Source of the DNA: CAVXXD01 sp963765625
GTDB lineage: Bacteria; Actinomycetota; Geothermincolia; Geothermincolales; Geothermincolaceae
Assembly (NCBI GenBank): GCA_963765625.1
Contig: CAVXXD010000017.1
Location: 31,632 to 95,631 of the forward strand
DNA length: 64,000 nt
Direction of reading: 5' to 3'
Shown: positions 54,442 through 64,000 of the stretch, one piece after another
Position numbering within the stretch: position 1 is the first letter of the stretch
How the letters are laid out: every line of letters starts with the position of its first letter
Program-made: the position numbers and the translations under genes
Notes under the pieces: model-generated
Seen by the model: only the letters and a program-made list of their open reading frames with translations
What the model was told of the DNA's origin: nothing
Databases searched by the model: none

Positions 54442-57400
54442 ATGATCTTAAACAGAAACTTTCAAACGGCTGTGAACATCCTGGTCCTGATGATGTTCCT
54501 GGGGTTTGTGGTCCTGGGGGCGTTGTTCGCCCTACCGGGGCGAAGTCCATTCGGACCTCTGATGGGCAAGCTCTTCAACAGTGAAGACTTGCTCTCAGGG
54601 ATACTGTCTTCATTGGATCCGGCGGAACTGGCGCAGGCTTTGAGCGACAACCCCGAGTTCACCAAGGAACTGCTCAGCCTGCTGGACGCCGAGATACTGG
54701 CGGAAGCTCTCAACGCCAACTCGGAGTTCATGATCGAAATGATGCAGTATCTGGAAGCGGAAATGATCGCGGAAATCGTCAACAACAGCGAAGAGCTGGT
54801 CAACGCAGTCATCCAGTACCTCAACCCCCAGGTAATGGCTGACATCCTCAACAGCAACCCCACCTTCGTCAATAACGTGATCAAGTATCTCTCCACCCTC
54901 AATATCGCTGAAATACTCAACCAGAATGAGACCTTCGTCACCGAGCTGCTTGGGTACATCGACCCGGCCATGATGGCGAACGCCGTAAACAATAATCCGA
55001 CCTTCGTGACGGAACTTGTCAGCTATCTTGACGCTGGCGTACTGGCCAATGCTGTAAACGATAACCCTCAACTATTGGTTGAACTTACGAGGCAGCTTAA
55101 CCCTCAAGTAGTGGCTTTGGCTATCAACCAGAACACGACGTTCCTCACCGAGGTCATCGGATCGCTCGATGCTTCCGCTCTCGCGGAGGCGATGAACGCG
55201 AACGCCAATTTCCTCAGTGACATCATGGGCTTCCTCGATCCGAACATCATCGCCCAGACCCTGAACGAAAATCCGGAGTTCATCAACCAGGTCGTAACCA
55301 GGCTCGACCCCTCGTTTATCGCCTCGGTGATGAACAACCAGGGATTAGTCACCGATATCATCGGTTTTCTAAATCCTTCTTCACTGGCGGGAGCAGTCAA
55401 TGCCAACGGGCAGTTCGTCTCCTCACTCATGGGGCAGATAGATCCCTCCATGGTCGCCAATGCGGTCGAGGATAACACGCCCTGGTTGAACAATCTCATC
55501 GGGAACCTTGACGGGGCAAGCCTTGGCGGCATCGTCAACAACAACAGCGCCTTTCTCACCGACTTCGTGGGCGCCATGTCCACCGGCACTATGGCCGACA
55601 TCATCAACGGCAACCAGCTCTGGGCCACCGACCTTCTTACCCAAATCGACACGAATGTCGTCGCGGGTATAGCCAATGCCGATTCGACCATGGCATTCCT
55701 CAACGAGTTGATCGGGAAGTTGGACGGGACTACGCTCGGCCACATCGTGGACAGCAACTCCGCCTTTCTCACCGACTTCGTGGGCGCCATGTCCACCGGG
55801 ACGGTAGCCGACATCGTCAACGGCAACCAGCTATGGGTGATTGACCTGGTATCCAATATCGATCCTGATGTTGCCGCCGGGATAACCAATGACCCCGCCA
55901 CGATAGCCTTTCTCAACAACGTGATCCCCAGGCTGGATGAGAATGCGCTGATAAGCGTACTCGATACGAACTGGGACTGGATGGGAGACCTCGTAAGCCA
56001 GGTATCGGCTCAGACGCTCAACTATCTCCTGGATGACGTGAGCGCCTGGATGGTCGGCGATATACTCCCCGGTCTCGATGAGCATGTCATCACCGACATG
56101 GCCAACAGCCCCGCTTCCATCGCCTTCATGAACAAGATGCTTCCCCTGTTGGACGAGAACGCCCTGGTGGGTGTGGTCAATAGCAACTGGAACTGGATCG
56201 GCGACTTCGTGTCGGCGGTTCCCGCGAGCACGGTCAACAGCCTGACGGCGGACATAACCGGCTGGCTCACCGACACCCTCCTGCCCGGCCTCAATGAGTC
56301 CACCGTAGCCGGTATCGTCAACGATCCGGCGACGCAAGATTTTATGAACCGGCTCATACCTGAGCTTAACGAGGCCATGCTGGTTGGAATCGTCAACGAC
56401 AACTGGCAGTGGATCAGCGACATGATCGCCACCATGCCGGTCAGTACCATCAATAATATGGTAGGTTACCTGACCCCATGGGTCACCGGCACCCTCATTC
56501 CCGGTCTTGACGAAGGGCTAGTGGCGGATATCATCAACGACCCGGCCACGGCCAACTTCATCGCCACCCTGCTGCCCTACCTCGACCCCGACATGGTGGC
56601 CGACATCATCGAGAACCCCGACACCGCCACCTTCATCGACAACCTGCTCTCGGCCGGGGTACTCGACCCCAACGCCGTATCCGCCATCGTCGAGACCAAC
56701 TGGGACTGGATGAACTCCATGGTCATGACCATCGACGTGGCCACCATCAACAACATGATCGCCGGGCTGTCCGGCTGGATCACCGGCACCCTCATCCCCG
56801 GCCTCAACGTGGGCACCATCGCCGGCATCGTCGACAACGCCAACACCATCGCCTTCGTCCGCCAGCTCATCCCCATGCTCACCGCCGCCAACCTGGCCGG
56901 GGTCATCAACGACCCGCTGGTCACCGCCTGGATGGGGGACCTGGTCGGCTACCTCGACACCGCCAGCGTGGTCTCGATCATCAACAACATCGACTCCACC
57001 TGGATGGTCGACCTGCTGGCCGACATGAACAACCCCACCACCCTGGGCAACCTGGGTGACGTGGCCAACTCGGCCGCCTTCACGAGCTTCGTCAACAACC
57101 TCGTGCTCGAGCTCGACCCGGCCCAGATCGCCGGCATCCTCAACACCAACGGCGCCTTCGCCGGCCAGGTGACCTCCAACCTCAACACCGGCTTCGTGGT
57201 CGACCTGGTCAACAACATCGACCAGACCTGGTTCGGCGACCTCATGGACGACCTCTCGGCCAACGCCGTGACCACCATCGCCGGCTTCATCAACGACCCG
57301 GCCACGGCCAACTTCATCGCCACCCTGCTGCCCTACCTCGACCCCGACATGGTGGCCGACATCATCGAGAACCCCGACACCGCCACCTTCATCGACAACC

Positions 57401-60400
57401 TGCTCTCGGCCGGGGTACTCGACCCCAACGCCGTATCCGCCATCGTCGAGACCAACTGGGACTGGATGAACTCCATGGTCATGACCATCGACGTGGCCAC
57501 CATCAACAACATGATCGCCGGGCTGTCCGGCTGGATCACCGGCACCCTCATCCCCGGCCTCAACGTGGGCACCATCGCCGGCATCGTCGACAACGCCAAC
57601 ACCATCGCCTTCGTCCGCCAGCTCATCCCCATGCTCACCGCCGCCAACCTGGCCGGGGTCATCAACGACCCGCTGGTCACCGCCTGGATGGGGGACCTGG
57701 TCGGCTACCTCGACACCGCCAGCGTGGTCTCGATCATCAACAACATCGACTCCACCTGGATGGTCGACCTGCTGGCCGACATGAACAACCCCACCACCCT
57801 GGGCAACCTGGGTGACGTGGCCAACTCGGCCGCCTTCACGAGCTTCGTCAACAACCTCGTGCTCGAGCTCGACCCGGCCCAGATCGCCGGCATCCTCAAC
57901 ACCAACGGCGCCTTCGCCGGCCAGGTGACCTCCAACCTCAACACCGGCTTCGTGGTCGACCTGGTCAACAACATCGACCAGACCTGGTTCGGCGACCTCA
58001 TGGACGACCTCTCGGCCAACGCCGTGACCACCATCGCCGGCTTCATCAACGACCCGGCCACGGCCAACTTCATCGCCACCCTGCTGCCCTACCTCGACCC
58101 CGACATGGTGGCCGACATCATCGAGAACCCCGACACCGCCACCTTCATCGACAACCTGCTCTCGGCCGGGGTACTCGACCCCAACGCCGTATCCGCCATC
58201 GTCGAGACCAACTGGGACTGGATGAACTCCATGGTCATGACCATCGACGTGGCCACCATCAACAACATGATCGCCGGGCTGTCCGGCTGGATCACCGGCA
58301 CCCTCATCCCCGGCCTCAACGTGGGCACCATCGCCGGCATCGTCGACAACGCCAACACCATCGCCTTCGTCCGCCAGCTCATCCCCATGCTCACCGCCGC
58401 CAACCTGGCCGGGGTCATCAACGACCCGCTGGTCACCGCCTGGATGGGGGACCTGGTCGGCTACCTCGACACCGCCAGCGTGGTCTCGATCATCAACAAC
58501 ATCGACTCCACCTGGATGGTCGACCTGCTGGCCGACATGAACAACCCCACCACCCTGGGCAACCTGGGTGACGTGGCCAACTCGGCCGCCTTCACGAGCT
58601 TCGTCAACAACCTCGTGCTCGAGCTCGACCCGGCCCAGATCGCCGGCATCCTCAACACCAACGGCGCCTTCGCCGGCCAGGTGACCTCCAACCTCAACAC
58701 CGGCTTCGTGGTCGACCTGGTCAACAACATCGACCAGACCTGGTTCGGCGACCTCATGGACGACCTCTCGGCCAACGCCGTGACCACCATCGCCGGCTTC
58801 ATCAACGACCCGGCCACGGCCAACTTCATCGCCACCCTGCTGCCCTACCTCGACCCCGACATGGTGGCCGACATCATCGAGAACCCCGACACCGCCACCT
58901 TCATCGACAACCTGCTCTCGGCCGGGGTACTCGACCCCAACGCCGTATCCGCCATCGTCGAGACCAACTGGGACTGGATGAACTCCATGGTCATGACCAT
59001 CGACGTGGCCACCATCAACAACATGATCGCCGGGCTGTCCGGCTGGATCACCGGCACCCTCATCCCCGGCCTCAACGTGGGCACCATCGCCGGCATCGTC
59101 GACAACGCCAACACCATCGCCTTCGTCCGCCAGCTCATCCCCATGCTCACCGCCGCCAACCTGGCCGGGGTCATCAACGACCCGCTGGTCACCGCCTGGA
59201 TGGGGGACCTGGTCGGCTACCTCGACACCGCCAGCGTGGTCTCGATCATCAACAACATCGACTCCACCTGGATGGTCGACCTGCTGGCCGACATGAACAA
59301 CCCCACCACCCTGGGCAACCTGGGTGACGTGGCCAACTCGGCCGCCTTCACGAGCTTCGTCAACAACCTCGTGCTCGAGCTCGACCCGGCCCAGATCGCC
59401 GGCATCCTCAACACCAACGGCGCCTTCGCCGGCCAGGTGACCTCCAACCTCAACACCGGCTTCGTGGTCGACCTGGTCAACAACATCGACCAGACCTGGT
59501 TCGGCGACCTCATGGACGACCTCTCGGCCAACGCCGTGACCACCATCGCCGGCTTCATCAACGACCCGGCCACGGCCAACTTCATCGCCACCCTGCTGCC
59601 CTACCTCGACCCCGACATGGTGGCCGACATCATCGAGAACCCCGACACCGCCACCTTCATCGACAACCTGCTCTCGGCCGGGGTACTCGACCCCAACGCC
59701 GTATCCGCCATCGTCGAGACCAACTGGGACTGGATGAACTCCATGGTCATGACCATCGACGTGGCCACCATCAACAACATGATCGCCGGGCTGTCCGGCT
59801 GGATCACCGGCACCCTCATCCCCGGCCTCAACGTGGGCACCATCGCCGGCATCGTCGACAACGCCAACACCATCGCCTTCGTCCGCCAGCTCATCCCCAT
59901 GCTCACCGCCGCCAACCTGGCCGGGGTCATCAACGACCCGCTGGTCACCGCCTGGATGGGGGACCTGGTCGGCTACCTCGACACCGCCAGCGTGGTCTCG
60001 ATCATCAACAACATCGACTCCACCTGGATGGTCGACCTGCTGGCCGACATGAACAACCCCACCACCCTGGGCAACCTGGGTGACGTGGCCAACTCGGCCG
60101 CCTTCACGAGCTTCGTCAACAACCTCGTGCTCGAGCTCGACCCGGCCCAGATCGCCGGCATCCTCAACACCAACGGCGCCTTCGCCGGCCAGGTGACCTC
60201 CAACCTCAACACCGGCTTCGTGGTCGACCTGGTCAACAACATCGACCAGACCTGGTTCGGCGACCTCATGGACGACCTCTCGGCCAACGCCGTGACCACC
60301 ATCGCCGGCTTCATCAACGACCCGGCCACGGCCAACTTCATCGCCACCCTGCTGCCCTACCTCGACCCCGACATGGTGGCCGACATCATCGAGAACCCCG

Positions 60401-63400
60401 ACACCGCCACCTTCATCGACAACCTGCTCTCGGCCGGGGTACTCGACCCCAACGCCGTATCCGCCATCGTCGAGACCAACTGGGACTGGATGAACTCCAT
60501 GGTCATGACCATCGACGTGGCCACCATCAACAACATGATCGCCGGGCTGTCCGGCTGGATCACCGGCACCCTCATCCCCGGCCTCAACGTGGGCACCATC
60601 GCCGGCATCGTCGACAACGCCAACACCATCGCCTTCGTCCGCCAGCTCATCCCCATGCTCACCGCCGCCAACCTGGCCGGGGTCATCAACGACCCGCTGG
60701 TCACCGCCTGGATGGGGGACCTGGTCGGCTACCTCGACACCGCCAGCGTGGTCTCGATCATCAACAACATCGACTCCACCTGGATGGTCGACCTGCTGGC
60801 CGACATGAACAACCCCACCACCCTGGGCAACCTGGGTGACGTGGCCAACTCGGCCGCCTTCACGAGCTTCGTCAACAACCTCGTGCTCGAGCTCGACCCG
60901 GCCCAGATCGCCGGCATCCTCAACACCAACGGCGCCTTCGCCGGCCAGGTGACCTCCAACCTCAACACCGGCTTCGTGGTCGACCTGGTCAACAACATCG
61001 ACCAGACCTGGTTCGGCGACCTCATGGACGACCTCTCGGCCAACGCCGTGACCACCATCGCCGGCTTCATCAACGACCCGGCCACGGCCAACTTCATCGC
61101 CACCCTGCTGCCCTACCTCGACCCCGACATGGTGGCCGACATCATCGAGAACCCCGACACCGCCACCTTCATCGACAACCTGCTCTCGGCCGGGGTACTC
61201 GACCCCAACGCCGTATCCGCCATCGTCGAGACCAACTGGGACTGGATGAACTCCATGGTCATGACCATCGACGTGGCCACCATCAACAACATGATCGCCG
61301 GGCTGTCCGGCTGGATCACCGGCACCCTCATCCCCGGCCTCAACGTGGGCACCATCGCCGGCATCGTCGACAACGCCAACACCATCGCCTTCGTCCGCCA
61401 GCTCATCCCCATGCTCACCGCCGCCAACCTGGCCGGGGTCATCAACGACCCGCTGGTCACCGCCTGGATGGGGGACCTGGTCGGCTACCTCGACACCGCC
61501 AGCGTGGTCTCGATCATCAACAACATCGACTCCACCTGGATGGTCGACCTGCTGGCCGACATGAACAACCCCACCACCCTGGGCAACCTGGGTGACGTGG
61601 CCAACTCGGCCGCCTTCACGAGCTTCGTCAACAACCTCGTGCTCGAGCTCGACCCGGCCCAGATCGCCGGCATCCTCAACACCAACGGCGCCTTCGCCGG
61701 CCAGGTGACCTCCAACCTCAACACCGGCTTCGTGGTCGACCTGGTCAACAACATCGACCAGACCTGGTTCGGCGACCTCATGGACGACCTCTCGGCCAAC
61801 GCCGTGACCACCATCGCCGGCTTCATCAACGACCCGGCCACGGCCAACTTCATCGCCACCCTGCTGCCCTACCTCGACCCCGACATGGTGGCCGACATCA
61901 TCGAGAACCCCGACACCGCCACCTTCATCGACAACCTGCTCTCGGCCGGGGTACTCGACCCCAACGCCGTATCCGCCATCGTCGAGACCAACTGGGACTG
62001 GATGAACTCCATGGTCATGACCATCGACGTGGCCACCATCAACAACATGATCGCCGGGCTGTCCGGCTGGATCACCGGCACCCTCATCCCCGGCCTCAAC
62101 GTGGGCACCATCGCCGGCATCGTCGACAACGCCAACACCATCGCCTTCGTCCGCCAGCTCATCCCCATGCTCACCGCCGCCAACCTGGCCGGGGTCATCA
62201 ACGACCCGCTGGTCACCGCCTGGATGGGGGACCTGGTCGGCTACCTCGACACCGCCAGCGTGGTCTCGATCATCAACAACATCGACTCCACCTGGATGGT
62301 CGACCTGCTGGCCGACATGAACAACCCCACCACCCTGGGCAACCTGGGTGACGTGGCCAACTCGGCCGCCTTCACCAGCTTCGTCAACAACCTCGTGCTC
62401 GAGCTCGACCCGGCCCAGATCGCCGGCATCCTCAACACCAACGGCGCCTTCGCCGGCCAGGTGACCTCCAACCTCAACACCGGCTTCGTGGTCGACCTGG
62501 TCAACAACATCGACCAGACCTGGTTCGGCGACCTCATGGACGACCTCTCGGCCAACGCCGTGACCACCATCGCCGGCTTCATCAACGACCCGGCCACGGC
62601 CAACTTCATCGCCACCCTGCTGCCCTACCTCGACCCCGACATGGTGGCCGACATCATCGAGAACCCCGACACCGCCACCTTCATCGACAACCTGCTCTCG
62701 GCCGGGGTACTCGACCCCAACGCCGTATCCGCCATCGTCGAGACCAACTGGGACTGGATGAACTCCATGGTCATGACCATCGACGTGGCCACCATCAACA
62801 ACATGATCGCCGGGCTGTCCGGCTGGATCACCGGCACCCTCATCCCCGGCCTCAACGTGGGCACCATCGCCGGCATCGTCGACAACGCCAACACCATCGC
62901 CTTCGTCCGCCAGCTCATCCCCATGCTCACCGCCGCCAACCTGGCCGGGGTCATCAACGACCCGCTGGTCACCGCCTGGATGGGGGACCTGGTCGGCTAC
63001 CTCGACACCGCCAGCGTGGTCTCGATCATCAACAACATCGACTCCACCTGGATGGTCGACCTGCTGGCCGACATGAACAACCCCACCACCCTGGGCAACC
63101 TGGGTGACGTGGCCAACTCGGCCGCCTTCACGAGCTTCGTCAACAACCTCGTGCTCGAGCTCGACCCGGCCCAGATCGCCGGCATCCTCAACACCAACGG
63201 CGCCTTCGCCGGCCAGGTGACCTCCAACCTCAACACCGGCTTCGTGGTCGACCTGGTCAACAACATCGACCAGACCTGGTTCGGCGACCTCATGGACGAC
63301 CTCTCGGCCAACGCCGTGACCACCATCGCCGGCTTCATCAACGACCCGGCCACGGCCAACTTCATCGCCACCCTGCTGCCCTACCTCGACCCCGACATGG

Positions 63401-64000
63401 TGGCCGACATCATCGAGAACCCCGACACCGCCACCTTCATCGACAACCTGCTCTCGGCCGGGGTACTCGACCCCAACGCCGTATCCGCCATCGTCGAGAC
63501 CAACTGGGACTGGATGAACTCCATGGTCATGACCATCGACGTGGCCACCATCAACAACATGATCGCCGGGCTGTCCGGCTGGATCACCGGCACCCTCATC
63601 CCCGGCCTCAACGTGGGCACCATCGCCGGCATCGTCGACAACGCCAACACCATCGCCTTCGTCCGCCAGCTCATCCCCATGCTCACCGCCGCCAACCTGG
63701 CCGGGGTCATCAACGACCCGCTGGTCACCGCCTGGATGGGGGACCTGGTCGGCTACCTCGACACCGCCAGCGTGGTCTCGATCATCAACAACATCGACTC
63801 CACCTGGATGGTCGACCTGCTGGCCGACATGAACAACCCCACCACCCTGGGCAACCTGGGTGACGTGGCCAACTCGGCCGCCTTCACGAGCTTCGTCAAC
63901 AACCTCGTGCTCGAGCTCGACCCGGCCCAGATCGCCGGCATCCTCAACACCAACGGCGCCTTCGCCGGCCAGGTGACCTCCAACCTCAACACCGGCTTCG
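54442..64000 (+). CDS. Giant repeat protein, 3' end beyond window
   Basis: One frame stays open from ATG 54442 (ribosome site AAGGGGGAGAGAG) to the end of the window: at least 3186 codons, no stop. It opens with a membrane segment (about residues 11-31, VNILVLMMFLGFVVLGALF), which is an anchor or signal. From about residue 58 follow ~27 diverged repeats of 22-25 residues with the pattern (L/I)(D/N)P..(I/V/M)A...N.N..F...L, probably helix pairs of an alpha-solenoid. At residue ~698 it enters a tandem array of identical 252-residue units, each holding ten sub-repeats of 23-29 residues. A unit has 23 Asp, 3 Glu, 1 Arg, and no Lys, Cys or His. No known family is recognised. An elongated envelope or extracellular protein is inferred; the function is unknown. 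Confidence 0.9.
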   Translation, partial: MILNRNFQTAVNILVLMMFLGFVVLGALFALPGRSPFGPLMGKLFNSEDLLSGILSSLDPAELAQALSDNPEFTKELLSLLDAEILAEALNANSEFMIEMMQYLEAEMIAEIVNNSEELVNAVIQYLNPQVMADILNSNPTFVNNVIKYLSTLNIAEILNQNETFVTELLGYIDPAMMANAVNNNPTFVTELVSYLDAGVLANAVNDNPQLLVELTRQLNPQVVALAINQNTTFLTEVIGSLDASALAEAMNANANFLSDIMGFLDPNIIAQTLNENPEFINQVVTRLDPSFIASVMNNQGLVTDIIGFLNPSSLAGAVNANGQFVSSLMGQIDPSMVANAVEDNTPWLNNLIGNLDGASLGGIVNNNSAFLTDFVGAMSTGTMADIINGNQLWATDLLTQIDTNVVAGIANADSTMAFLNELIGKLDGTTLGHIVDSNSAFLTDFVGAMSTGTVADIVNGNQLWVIDLVSNIDPDVAAGITNDPATIAFLNNVIPRLDENALISVLDTNWDWMGDLVSQVSAQTLNYLLDDVSAWMVGDILPGLDEHVITDMANSPASIAFMNKMLPLLDENALVGVVNSNWNWIGDFVSAVPASTVNSLTADITGWLTDTLLPGLNESTVAGIVNDPATQDFMNRLIPELNEAMLVGIVNDNWQWISDMIATMPVSTINNMVGYLTPWVTGTLIPGLDEGLVADIINDPATANFIATLLPYLDPDMVADIIENPDTATFIDNLLSAGVLDPNAVSAIVETNWDWMNSMVMTIDVATINNMIAGLSGWITGTLIPGLNVGTIAGIVDNANTIAFVRQLIPMLTAANLAGVINDPLVTAWMGDLVGYLDTASVVSIINNIDSTWMVDLLADMNNPTTLGNLGDVANSAAFTSFVNNLVLELDPAQIAGILNTNGAFAGQVTSNLNTGFVVDLVNNIDQTWFGDLMDDLSANAVTTIAGFINDPATANFIATLLPYLDPDMVADIIENPDTATFIDNLLSAGVLDPNAVSAIVETNWDWMNSMVMTIDVATINNMIAGLSGWITGTLIPGLNVGTIAGIVDNANTIAFVRQLIPMLTAANLAGVINDPLVTAWMGDLVGYLDTASVVSIINNIDSTWMVDLLADMNNPTTLGNLGDVANSAAFTSFVNNLVLELDPAQIAGILNTNGAFAGQVTSNLNTGFVVDLVNNIDQTWFGDLMDDLSANAVTTIAGFINDPATANFIATLLPYLDPDMVADIIENPDTATFIDNLLSAGVLDPNAVSAIVETNWDWMNSMVMTIDVATINNMIAGLSGWITGTLIPGLNVGTIAGIVDNANTIAFVRQLIPMLTAANLAGVINDPLVTAWMGDLVGYLDTASVVSIINNIDSTWMVDLLADMNNPTTLGNLGDVANSAAFTSFVNNLVLELDPAQIAGILNTNGAFAGQVTSNLNTGFVVDLVNNIDQTWFGDLMDDLSANAVTTIAGFINDPATANFIATLLPYLDPDMVADIIENPDTATFIDNLLSAGVLDPNAVSAIVETNWDWMNSMVMTIDVATINNMIAGLSGWITGTLIPGLNVGTIAGIVDNANTIAFVRQLIPMLTAANLAGVINDPLVTAWMGDLVGYLDTASVVSIINNIDSTWMVDLLADMNNPTTLGNLGDVANSAAFTSFVNNLVLELDPAQIAGILNTNGAFAGQVTSNLNTGFVVDLVNNIDQTWFGDLMDDLSANAVTTIAGFINDPATANFIATLLPYLDPDMVADIIENPDTATFIDNLLSAGVLDPNAVSAIVETNWDWMNSMVMTIDVATINNMIAGLSGWITGTLIPGLNVGTIAGIVDNANTIAFVRQLIPMLTAANLAGVINDPLVTAWMGDLVGYLDTASVVSIINNIDSTWMVDLLADMNNPTTLGNLGDVANSAAFTSFVNNLVLELDPAQIAGILNTNGAFAGQVTSNLNTGFVVDLVNNIDQTWFGDLMDDLSANAVTTIAGFINDPATANFIATLLPYLDPDMVADIIENPDTATFIDNLLSAGVLDPNAVSAIVETNWDWMNSMVMTIDVATINNMIAGLSGWITGTLIPGLNVGTIAGIVDNANTIAFVRQLIPMLTAANLAGVINDPLVTAWMGDLVGYLDTASVVSIINNIDSTWMVDLLADMNNPTTLGNLGDVANSAAFTSFVNNLVLELDPAQIAGILNTNGAFAGQVTSNLNTGFVVDLVNNIDQTWFGDLMDDLSANAVTTIAGFINDPATANFIATLLPYLDPDMVADIIENPDTATFIDNLLSAGVLDPNAVSAIVETNWDWMNSMVMTIDVATINNMIAGLSGWITGTLIPGLNVGTIAGIVDNANTIAFVRQLIPMLTAANLAGVINDPLVTAWMGDLVGYLDTASVVSIINNIDSTWMVDLLADMNNPTTLGNLGDVANSAAFTSFVNNLVLELDPAQIAGILNTNGAFAGQVTSNLNTGFVVDLVNNIDQTWFGDLMDDLSANAVTTIAGFINDPATANFIATLLPYLDPDMVADIIENPDTATFIDNLLSAGVLDPNAVSAIVETNWDWMNSMVMTIDVATINNMIAGLSGWITGTLIPGLNVGTIAGIVDNANTIAFVRQLIPMLTAANLAGVINDPLVTAWMGDLVGYLDTASVVSIINNIDSTWMVDLLADMNNPTTLGNLGDVANSAAFTSFVNNLVLELDPAQIAGILNTNGAFAGQVTSNLNTGFVVDLVNNIDQTWFGDLMDDLSANAVTTIAGFINDPATANFIATLLPYLDPDMVADIIENPDTATFIDNLLSAGVLDPNAVSAIVETNWDWMNSMVMTIDVATINNMIAGLSGWITGTLIPGLNVGTIAGIVDNANTIAFVRQLIPMLTAANLAGVINDPLVTAWMGDLVGYLDTASVVSIINNIDSTWMVDLLADMNNPTTLGNLGDVANSAAFTSFVNNLVLELDPAQIAGILNTNGAFAGQVTSNLNTGFVVDLVNNIDQTWFGDLMDDLSANAVTTIAGFINDPATANFIATLLPYLDPDMVADIIENPDTATFIDNLLSAGVLDPNAVSAIVETNWDWMNSMVMTIDVATINNMIAGLSGWITGTLIPGLNVGTIAGIVDNANTIAFVRQLIPMLTAANLAGVINDPLVTAWMGDLVGYLDTASVVSIINNIDSTWMVDLLADMNNPTTLGNLGDVANSAAFTSFVNNLVLELDPAQIAGILNTNGAFAGQVTSNLNTGF
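55548..55806 (+). repeat. 213-bp internal duplication in the diverged part
   Basis: The segment starting with GCCTTTCTCACCGACTTCGT near 55548 recurs 213 bases later at 55761 (71 residues, exactly three sub-repeats), with near-identical DNA over the first ~38 bases. It is an intermediate stage between the single 23-residue repeats and the 756-bp array. Confidence 0.7.
56533..64000 (+). repeat. 756-bp tandem array, 9.9 copies seen
   Basis: Units start at 56533, 57289, 58045, 58801, 59557, 60313, 61069, 61825, 62581 and 63337; the tenth is cut by the window edge after 664 bases. All copies appear identical except one synonymous change in the eighth copy, G to C at 62376 (ACG to ACC, Thr). The period is a multiple of three, so copy-number change keeps the frame. 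Every Ile codon is ATC and every Asn codon AAC, unlike the diverged part upstream, which also uses ATA and AAT. Confidence 0.95.

Noticed and set aside
54195..54445. Short frames of 64-85 codons upstream of the giant gene
   Set aside because: They overlap each other on both strands, lack ribosome sites and have no protein-like features.
56577..63992. Repeated minus-strand open frames of 115 and 124 codons in the array
   Set aside because: They are antisense shadows of the plus-strand repeat gene, recurring with the 756-bp period; no ribosome sites, and the plus frame is open throughout.
56533..64000. CRISPR or satellite-type noncoding array
   Set aside because: The period is 756 bases with no spacers, is divisible by three, and lies within one long open frame, so it is a coding repeat.

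Overview
The window is GC-rich bacterial chromosome from an anaerobe with a metal-cofactor-heavy metabolism. It has a single-membrane-like Tad pilus set with no secretin in view, many lipoproteins, and a molybdopterin-synthesis cluster near molybdopterin enzymes. A deep-branching anaerobic Actinomycetota (possibly Chloroflexota) genome would fit, but I cannot place it from sequence alone. At least eleven single-base insertions break otherwise intact genes, including obg, gltX and priA. That points to a draft long-read assembly with residual insertion errors rather than mass pseudogenisation.

Layout. (1) 1-13105, plus strand: a catabolic/redox cluster with an acyl-CoA dehydrogenase, an Fe-S Old Yellow Enzyme, an acyl-CoA ligase, a UroD-like protein, two molybdopterin oxidoreductases around a reductive-dehalogenase/QueG-like Fe-S protein, a Cys-rich ferredoxin and a GMC-type flavoprotein. 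(2) 13190-16165, minus: a GGDEF-STAND ATPase-TPR signalling protein. (3) 16708-25137: a surface and exopolysaccharide region with two Wzz/BY-kinases, lipoproteins, a large secreted repeat protein and a nucleotidyltransferase. (4) 25317-33324: housekeeping genes (rpmA, rplU, obg, gltX), an ABC transporter, a metallo-hydrolase and a NapH-like membrane ferredoxin. (5) 33328-37883: a thioredoxin-fold lipoprotein with an in-frame TGA at the redox site, a second secreted repeat protein, a phytoene-desaturase-like flavoprotein and a broken epimerase. (6) 38019-40487, minus: molybdopterin synthesis (moaA, moaC, MOSC, mogA). (7) 41426-47815: a thioesterase, pilB, a cysteine synthase, tRNA-Ala and priA. 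(8) 47877-52870, minus: an ssb-like gene and the Tad/Flp pilus operon. (9) 53171-53884: a lipoprotein. (10) 54442-64000: one open-ended gene, not closed within the window, with at least 3186 codons.

The most unusual element is that last gene. After an N-terminal membrane segment it encodes diverged ~23-residue helical-looking repeats. From 56533 it passes into a higher-order tandem array of 756-bp (252-residue) units, nine full copies and 88% of a tenth, almost perfectly identical and running off the end of the window. The units are very acidic and contain no Lys, Cys or His. The second is the likely selenocysteine thioredoxin at 33328-33726: an in-frame TGA gives a U-S-P-C redox motif, with a SECIS-like hairpin at the expected distance.

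Functional links: moaA/moaC/MOSC/mogA can supply cofactor to the molybdopterin enzymes at 5329-10617. The Wzz/BY-kinases, secreted repeat proteins, Tad pilus, PilB and giant repeat protein together suggest heavy investment in the cell envelope and surface attachment.
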